NCBI GenBank assembly: GCA_015066975.1
Contig: SVNI01000001.1
Span: 62,001-126,000, forward strand
Direction: 5' to 3'
Origin: Ruminococcus sp.
GTDB lineage: Bacteria > Bacillota > Clostridia > Oscillospirales > Ruminococcaceae
Length of the DNA stretch: 64,000 nt
In this document: positions 58,815-64,000 of the stretch, piece by piece
Layout: the number at the start of each line of letters is the position of its first letter
Numbering within the stretch: position 1 is the first letter of the stretch
Made by a program: the position numbers and the translations under genes
Notes under the pieces: model-generated
The model's input: only the letters and a program-made list of their open reading frames with translations
Told to the model about the DNA's origin: nothing
Database searches by the model: none

Positions 58815-59795
58815 TTACAGTATCATTTCTTCTTTGATGCGGATGCTTCCGGCCGGACGCTTGCCTACAGCCGACAAATAAGTTTTCAATGCTGTGCATT
58901 TTCCATGTATCGGACAGAATACCCCTGCCGGAATGAAAATGCTGTCGCCTTTTTTGACAGGGACTGCCCCGTCTTCCGTCTCAAGTGTCGCTTCACCATC
59001 AAGAATCAGCAAGTGTCGGAAACTGTCATAGTATCCCACACAGCTCTCCCGTGCGGTAATCTTCTGCACCGTGAAAAACGGGCAGCGTTTCAGATACTGC
59101 GCTGTAAAACCATCACGAATCACAGGCGGTTCGGGCGGAATTATCTCCGACGGACTCAGCTTTGTGACATCCAGTGCTTTCTGAATATGCAGTTCTCTTC
59201 CGCGGTCATAGTCATAAATTCTGTAAGTCAGATTGGAACTCTGCTGGACTTCGGCGAGAAGAATTCCCTTGCCGATTGCATGAACCGTTCCCGCCGGAAT
59301 GAAAAATACATCCCCGGCTTTTACAGGCACATGGCGCACCCAGTCCAGAATCGTGTTATGCTCAATCGCAAAGCGAAACTGCTCTTTTGTGAGCGTATCC
59401 TGAAAACCGTAGATGATTTCTGCACCCGGTTCGGCTTCGACAATATACCACAGTTCCGTTTTGCCCCAGTCAGTCTCATGTTTCAGCGCATAGGCATTAT
59501 CAGGATGTACCTGTACAGAAAGATTTTCCCTTGCATCAATCAGCTTTATCAGAACCGGAAATCTGTCGAATTTCTCACAGTGTACGCCGAGTGCATCCGG
59601 ATTTTCCTTTAAAAATTCCGTGAGAGTTTTACCCTTGTATTCGCCGGAAGCAATCATGCTTTCCCCGTCAGGATGACAGGAAAGCTCCCAGCTTTCGGCG
59701 ATTCTTTCTTTATCGGAAACTTTTCCGTATTCTTTCAGGCGGTTTCCTCCCCAGATATAGTCTTTGCAGACAGGTTTCAGAAAAAACGGTTTCAT
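58815..59795 (-). CDS. manA: Mannose-6-phosphate isomerase, class I
   Basis: This 326-aa cupin enzyme interconverts mannose-6-phosphate and fructose-6-phosphate. Zinc-site motifs are LSVQVHPDN and ESWELSCH in the first cupin, with FIPAGTVHAIGKG and LTYRIYDYDR further on; the length is that of the small Bacillus-type ManA. It overlaps the GH25 gene by 4 bases and is the last gene of the GH36-GH74-GH25-manA series, so mannose or mannose-containing oligosaccharides may be among the end products. Confidence 0.94.
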   Translation of the reverse strand: MKPFFLKPVCKDYIWGGNRLKEYGKVSDKERIAESWELSCHPDGESMIASGEYKGKTLTEFLKENPDALGVHCEKFDRFPVLIKLIDARENLSVQVHPDNAYALKHETDWGKTELWYIVEAEPGAEIIYGFQDTLTKEQFRFAIEHNTILDWVRHVPVKAGDVFFIPAGTVHAIGKGILLAEVQQSSNLTYRIYDYDRGRELHIQKALDVTKLSPSEIIPPEPPVIRDGFTAQYLKRCPFFTVQKITARESCVGYYDSFRHLLILDGEATLETEDGAVPVKKGDSIFIPAGVFCPIHGKCTALKTYLSAVGKRPAGSIRIKEEMIL

Positions 59796-60634
59796 GTCTT
59801 GTTCTCCTTTTCTTCTTTCTCGTAATTAGCAAGCGTTTCTGCTGTGGCTTCCGGCAGGGAAAATTCTTCCAGAAAAGCTTTGTAAGTACTGTGATATACA
59901 TTCAGGTCAATATACATCTCAGTACAGTCTGACTGAATGCCGTCATAGCCTGCAAGAAGGCCTTTATCAGAATATTGCCAGAAACTCCAGTTCACAAGAG
60001 GCTCTTGATAAGTATTCCTGAACCAGAGAGGATATTCTCCGTATCCTCCGCCGAGAATATAATGATAATAAGCTCTTGTCGTTGTATAAATAATCGGCTT
60101 GACATGATAATAATCTTCCAGATTCTGAAGCAGTGCATTCAGGATTTCCTGCGTTTCTTTCCGCGAGAGCGGTGTACTGCTGTAGTTGCCATAGAATTCC
60201 AAATCAATCACAGGAGGCAGACTGCCTTCTAAATCACCAACAGTACTGATGAAATTCTGTGCCTGTGTTTCGCCGGAACTTTCAAAACTGAAAAAATGAT
60301 ATGCCCCGGCATAAATATCTGTTTTCTGGACTTCTGCCCAGTTTTCACTGAAACAGGGGTCTTGATGGGAACTGCCTTCTGTCGCTTTGATAAAAGCAAA
60401 TGTGATATTCTGTCCGGCTATGACAGGCCAGTCGATATTTCCCTGATAACGCGAAACATCCACACCCATGACGGGATATTTTTCAGGGTCTGGGATATTA
60501 GCGATAATTTCGCCGTCATAAATTTTTTTCAGCCGTATCGCATAAGGGATAATTCCAAAAATGATGACGGCTGTCAGCACTGCGCCGATAATCCTTCCGT
60601 AAGCAGGCTTTCTGCCTTTCAAAATGCTGTTCAC
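59792..60634 (-). CDS. GH25 lysozyme-like protein with N-terminal membrane anchor
   Basis: This 280-aa protein has an N-terminal membrane helix (about 13-32) after a basic head, then a GH25 (Chalaropsis-type) muramidase domain. Catalytic-region motifs are MGVDVSRYQGNIDW, FAFIKATEGSS, and PPVIDLEFYGN, with the late FWQYSDKG. It should cleave peptidoglycan. Its place between a GH74 lipoprotein and manA is unusual. It overlaps the genes on both sides by 4 bases, so all are translationally coupled. Confidence 0.92.
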   Translation of the reverse strand: MNSILKGRKPAYGRIIGAVLTAVIIFGIIPYAIRLKKIYDGEIIANIPDPEKYPVMGVDVSRYQGNIDWPVIAGQNITFAFIKATEGSSHQDPCFSENWAEVQKTDIYAGAYHFFSFESSGETQAQNFISTVGDLEGSLPPVIDLEFYGNYSSTPLSRKETQEILNALLQNLEDYYHVKPIIYTTTRAYYHYILGGGYGEYPLWFRNTYQEPLVNWSFWQYSDKGLLAGYDGIQSDCTEMYIDLNVYHSTYKAFLEEFSLPEATAETLANYEKEEKENKT

Positions 60635-62886
60635 TGTGCAATATCACCCATTACAATGCCCCGGCCATTGGTAGCAAAATAAACTCTGCCATAAACACGG
60701 CTGTCTCCGGTGATGAAACTTGTCAGATTGCCAAACAGATGCTTCTCGTCATTGATGCGCTCCCATGTACTGCCTTTATCCAGAGAACGATAAATGCCGT
60801 CCCCCTGTCCGGCATTTCCCATTGCATAAACAACCGGATAATCATTTTCTGATTTTGGCGCGCCAAACCCTATCGCTCTGAAATCAATATTCTTGACGGA
60901 AGTGAATGTCTGACCGCTGTCTTCGGAATACATCAGAAGCGTTCCGCTGCAAAGCCACACGTTTCCTTCTTTGCCCACAACAGTCTGAATGTTCGCTTTA
61001 TCTGCGATAAGCTGTCCCGTAGAGGTAAACTTGATACCGCCGTCTGTTGAAATATAAAACATGCCGTTATAGGCAGCGTAGAATTTTTCCGGATTCACTC
61101 TGTCAGCGCATATCTGTGCGCCATAGCCTAAACCCTCGACATAATACCACTTATCATTCTGAATATTATACTGATAAATATTAGAATTTCCCGTGTTGGC
61201 CGGAGTCCAGATAATCACAGAACCGTCTGCACTCATGCAGACTTTTCCGCCCTCTACTTTTTCAGGAACGTTCGGAACGGGATTCCAAGTCTGACCGCCG
61301 TCTGTGGTGAACCATAACGGCTTGAGCTTATCCTGTACAGCATAAACAGCACAGTCCGCATTTTCATAGGCAACATCCAAATCCGTCGGATTATTGCCGG
61401 AAGCACTTCCCATGAAATGCGCATCATCAGGGCCTGTTGTGACATCCAGATGAGAAAAGCCTGTCAAATCCCCCATGATAGAATATAATTGTGGCTGACC
61501 TTCTTGATAGTTCGGCGAAAGCATCTGATAAACTGCCGTTTCTTCCAGTCCGTAAGCGGCGAAAGAAATCACAACATCTTTATCTGTGCCTAAGTCCGTC
61601 ATGTTTTCCGTACAGTAGATAGTCGCGCCTGTTCCGTACATAACTTCGTCAGAATTGAACGGATTGATATTGATGTCTGCTGTCCACCAGCCAGTCTTGG
61701 CTTCTTCACGTCCCCATGTGAGCCAGTCAGCTTTTTCGACGTTCATCATGTAATGCTTTTCATGATTCTTAGTATCAAATAAGCCCTGCCATGTCTGACC
61801 GCCGTCTGTAGAGCGATAAATATTATCACCATTATCCGACCAGTAACCCAGCGTACATACAACAAGCGTATCCGGATTCTGCTTATCCGTCGAAACCGCT
61901 CCGAAACCGCCGTATCTGCCGTCATTCAGATTCGGTGTGATATCTGTGAATGCACCGTCCTGATATACACAGACTGCCCCGTTCTGAGGACTCATGTTAG
62001 GCCCGCAGTTATCGGAATAGGCCAGATATAATTTTCCATCTGCTGAAAAATCACCGTGCAGAGGATACATCCCCGGCAAGTTTGCCGGAAGTGCTTCCCA
62101 TGATGCACCATTATCGGAAGATGTATAAATACAGTTTCCGTCTTTCTGCGCAACACCCACATAAATATCATGATTCACAGGATGGAATTCTACCCACATG
62201 ATACCGATAGCATTGCTTTCCTGTGTGTAGTCGCCTTTGACAGGAAAGTTTTCTACTTCATTCCACGTTTTGCCGAAATCTTCGGATTTCCAAAGACCTG
62301 CATTTCTTGTCCCCATGTAGATGATATTGTTTTCCGCCGGATTGACTTTCAGACGTTCGCCTGTCCCTCTGCCGGAATTGTTTGCACCGCAGTCAAACGG
62401 CATGTCATGCTGTTCCCATGTTTCACCGTAATCTTCCGAAACCAGTACAGCTCCGTGATTCCCCATATACGTTCCGCCAAGTGCGTAAACTCTGCCGGCA
62501 TCCACAGGGTCACAGGCGATACTTTCAATGCCGATTAAATTCCAGTTTTCTGAACCAAGATGGTCTGTAATCGCTTTCCATCTCTGTTCCGATTCTACCC
62601 ACCTGTAAGCTCCGCCGATATCCGTCCGGGCATAGATGAGATTTTCCTCTGCTTCGCTATATACCATGCCTGTGACATAACCACCTCCGCCGATAGCCAC
62701 ATTGCTCCAGGAATAAACATCTTCTGAAATTTTAGAATTCGATTCCGGAGCAGTTTGTTCTGCATCATCACTTTGATTTGCAGACGTTTCTGCAGTACTG
62801 CTGTTAGTTTCGGCATGACTGCATCCGGCGAGCACCATGGCAACACACAGGCAGAGCGCAAAAAGAATATATTTTTTTCTTATCAT
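60631..62886 (-). CDS. GH74 xyloglucanase-type lipoprotein
   Basis: This 751-aa protein has a lipoprotein signal (LFALCLCVAMVLAGC), a Ser/Glu/Thr-rich linker, and two seven-bladed propeller halves with sialidase-like Asp-box repeats (SEDYGETWEQ, SSDNGASWEA, STDGGQTWQG, TTDGGQTWNP, SEDSGQTFTS and SLDKGSTWER). The GH74 signature VAIGGGGYVTGMVY with YARTDIGGAYRW carries the first catalytic Asp. It should cleave xyloglucan outside the cell while held to the membrane, unlike the dockerin-linked GH5. The start at 62886 is chosen over 62931, which would add an unlikely N terminus. Confidence 0.92.
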   Translation of the reverse strand: MIRKKYILFALCLCVAMVLAGCSHAETNSSTAETSANQSDDAEQTAPESNSKISEDVYSWSNVAIGGGGYVTGMVYSEAEENLIYARTDIGGAYRWVESEQRWKAITDHLGSENWNLIGIESIACDPVDAGRVYALGGTYMGNHGAVLVSEDYGETWEQHDMPFDCGANNSGRGTGERLKVNPAENNIIYMGTRNAGLWKSEDFGKTWNEVENFPVKGDYTQESNAIGIMWVEFHPVNHDIYVGVAQKDGNCIYTSSDNGASWEALPANLPGMYPLHGDFSADGKLYLAYSDNCGPNMSPQNGAVCVYQDGAFTDITPNLNDGRYGGFGAVSTDKQNPDTLVVCTLGYWSDNGDNIYRSTDGGQTWQGLFDTKNHEKHYMMNVEKADWLTWGREEAKTGWWTADININPFNSDEVMYGTGATIYCTENMTDLGTDKDVVISFAAYGLEETAVYQMLSPNYQEGQPQLYSIMGDLTGFSHLDVTTGPDDAHFMGSASGNNPTDLDVAYENADCAVYAVQDKLKPLWFTTDGGQTWNPVPNVPEKVEGGKVCMSADGSVIIWTPANTGNSNIYQYNIQNDKWYYVEGLGYGAQICADRVNPEKFYAAYNGMFYISTDGGIKFTSTGQLIADKANIQTVVGKEGNVWLCSGTLLMYSEDSGQTFTSVKNIDFRAIGFGAPKSENDYPVVYAMGNAGQGDGIYRSLDKGSTWERINDEKHLFGNLTSFITGDSRVYGRVYFATNGRGIVMGDIAQ

Positions 62887-62923
62887 AAATCTGTCCCCTT
62901 TAATGATTCTTAATTTATGTTTA

Positions 62924-64000
62924 TCAGTCACTGAGTTCCATTGTGATATGAAGTAATCTGCTTACACCGTCGCCCCACATGGGTGCTATCGGCAGGCCGA
63001 TTTTCATAAGCTGTCCGCCTGTATAGCGTTTCCCGTCAAAAAGATAGATACCTTCCGGAATCAGGCCTTGTAATTTCAGATGCTTCCTGACCTGATTGGC
63101 CTGATTGCGAATCTGAATGACAGTTACCAGCGTTTCTGTATGTTCCGTGCTGACAAACTGCCATGCAATCCAGTATTTATTCTGCATTAATCTGTAAAAA
63201 CGGCCTTCTCTTGTCAGATGCGAATACTGATGATATAATTTCAACTGCTCCTGAATCTGCTTTACCTGTTTGGCTGTCAGGCGCATCAAATCCATTTCAT
63301 AGCCAAATGTTCCGGCAAGCGCAACATGTGCCCTGGTCATGAAATCTGTATTTCTGCCAACGGTATGATTCGGACAAACGGAGATATGCGCTCCCATACA
63401 GGATGGCGGATAACAAAGCGATGTTCCAAGTTGAATTTCAGCTCTGTCACAGGCATCTGTATTATCAGAACACCAGATTTGCGGACTGTAATAAAGCATT
63501 CCGCAGTCGAAACGTCCTCCCCCGCCGGCGCAGTTTTCCAGAAGCAAATCCGGAAAAGTTTTCAGCAATTGTTCCTGAAGTTCATACACGCCGAGAATAT
63601 ATCTGTGGAAAAATTCTTTCTGTCTGTGAGGCGGAAGCGTCGGGGTATACGCTTCTGTGATTTGCCGGTTCATATCCCATTTGACATACGAAATATCTGC
63701 TTCGTGAATAATATCTGCCATACTCCGGAATAAATAGTTCCGGACTTCTGGCCTTGTCATATCCAGTACACATTGATTCCGGGAAAGTGTCATATCTCGG
63801 CCGGGAATCTGCACTGCCCATTCAGGATGCTTCCGGAACAGCTCACTGTCCTGCGATATCATTTCCGGCTCGAACCACAGCCCGAATTTCAGATTTCTTC
63901 TTTGGATTTCCTCACCAAGCCATTCCATGCCCTCCGGAATTTTTTCTTCATTTACGAACCAGTCGCCAAGTGATGTTGTATCATCATCACGATGCCCGAA
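62924..64000 (-). CDS. GH36 alpha-galactosidase, 5' end outside the window
   Basis: The frame is open to the window edge, so the first third or more of this cytoplasmic GH36 enzyme is missing. It reads FGHRDDDTTSLGDWFVN at the edge, followed by GLWFEPEMIS, the nucleophile motif YVKWDMNRQITEAY, ENCAGGGGRFD, and the acid/base motif CSDNTDACDR. It removes terminal alpha-galactose, as found on xyloglucan or galacto(gluco)mannan. It is followed by the GH74, GH25 and manA genes. Confidence 0.93.
   Translation of the reverse strand, partial: FGHRDDDTTSLGDWFVNEEKIPEGMEWLGEEIQRRNLKFGLWFEPEMISQDSELFRKHPEWAVQIPGRDMTLSRNQCVLDMTRPEVRNYLFRSMADIIHEADISYVKWDMNRQITEAYTPTLPPHRQKEFFHRYILGVYELQEQLLKTFPDLLLENCAGGGGRFDCGMLYYSPQIWCSDNTDACDRAEIQLGTSLCYPPSCMGAHISVCPNHTVGRNTDFMTRAHVALAGTFGYEMDLMRLTAKQVKQIQEQLKLYHQYSHLTREGRFYRLMQNKYWIAWQFVSTEHTETLVTVIQIRNQANQVRKHLKLQGLIPEGIYLFDGKRYTGGQLMKIGLPIAPMWGDGVSRLLHITMELSD

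Noticed and set aside
1-64000. CRISPR arrays, insertion sequences, prophage, tRNA or rRNA genes
   Set aside because: I looked for direct-repeat arrays, transposase or phage proteins and cloverleaf-like genes and saw none; the repeated elements are parS sites, jag repeats and LRR-coding repeats.

Overview
The window looks like the origin-proximal part of a low-to-mid GC, spore-related, anaerobic Firmicute close to Ruminococcus (Oscillospiraceae/Ruminococcaceae). The evidence is the gene order rnpA-yidD-yidC-jag-mnmE-mnmG-...-rsmG-noc-soj-parB, the sporulation genes (yabP, yabQ, gpr, a ytaF homologue), a four-subunit 2-oxoacid:ferredoxin oxidoreductase, many BspA-like leucine-rich-repeat proteins, and a GH5 cellulase carrying a dockerin. 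The species is inference. I saw no rRNA, tRNA, CRISPR array, insertion sequence or prophage.

Region 1 (1-17.8 kb) is mostly + strand: RNase P protein, membrane insertase, RNA-binding Jag/KhpB, tRNA-modification enzymes MnmE/MnmG, then five small genes of immunity-protein character, rsmG, noc, soj, a DUF4491 gene, parB, a hypothetical gene, serS, a zinc-ribbon membrane protein, and on the minus strand an LRR membrane protein and birA. This stretch holds 16 copies (12 perfect, 4 with one mismatch) of TGTTCCACGTGGAACA, a parS-type ParB site, in about 10.9 kb. One is inside rsmG; the others are intergenic, and seven stand 35-40 bp before a start codon.

Region 2 (17.8-36.6 kb) is mixed housekeeping: YtaF/MntP-like protein, SUKH-like protein, an LCM-type methyltransferase whose leader encodes a 32-codon peptide with a CPCCCC cluster followed by two hairpins, a ZIP transporter with an 18-bp palindromic operator, an esterase/DUF1275/chorismate mutase operon, a probable six-gene porCDAB-aminotransferase-amidohydrolase operon, an Rrf2 regulator, GNAT, yabP-yabQ-divIC-yabR, a zinc-binding membrane protein/CAAX protease/SDR operon, and secG-rnr.

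Region 3 (36.6-50.7 kb) contains glmS followed by four consecutive secreted, C-terminally anchored BspA-like LRR proteins, an XRE regulator, a candidate small RNA, typA with an LRR lipoprotein gene, a Na/Pi cotransporter with PhoU domain, DUF1294, an LRR protein without signal peptide, and DUF378.

Region 4 (50.7-64 kb) has divergent rpsT/gpr, the dockerin GH5 cellulase, prfB without a programmed frameshift, an SGNH hydrolase, a small membrane protein, a phosphoesterase, a GGDEF protein, and a minus-strand glycan operon (GH36 alpha-galactosidase, cut by the window end, then GH74 lipoprotein, GH25 lysozyme, manA). The most unusual signals are the dense parS array with its small-gene cassettes, the Cys-cluster leader peptide, the glmS-LRR operon and a possible frameshift tail on the membrane protein at 56.2 kb.
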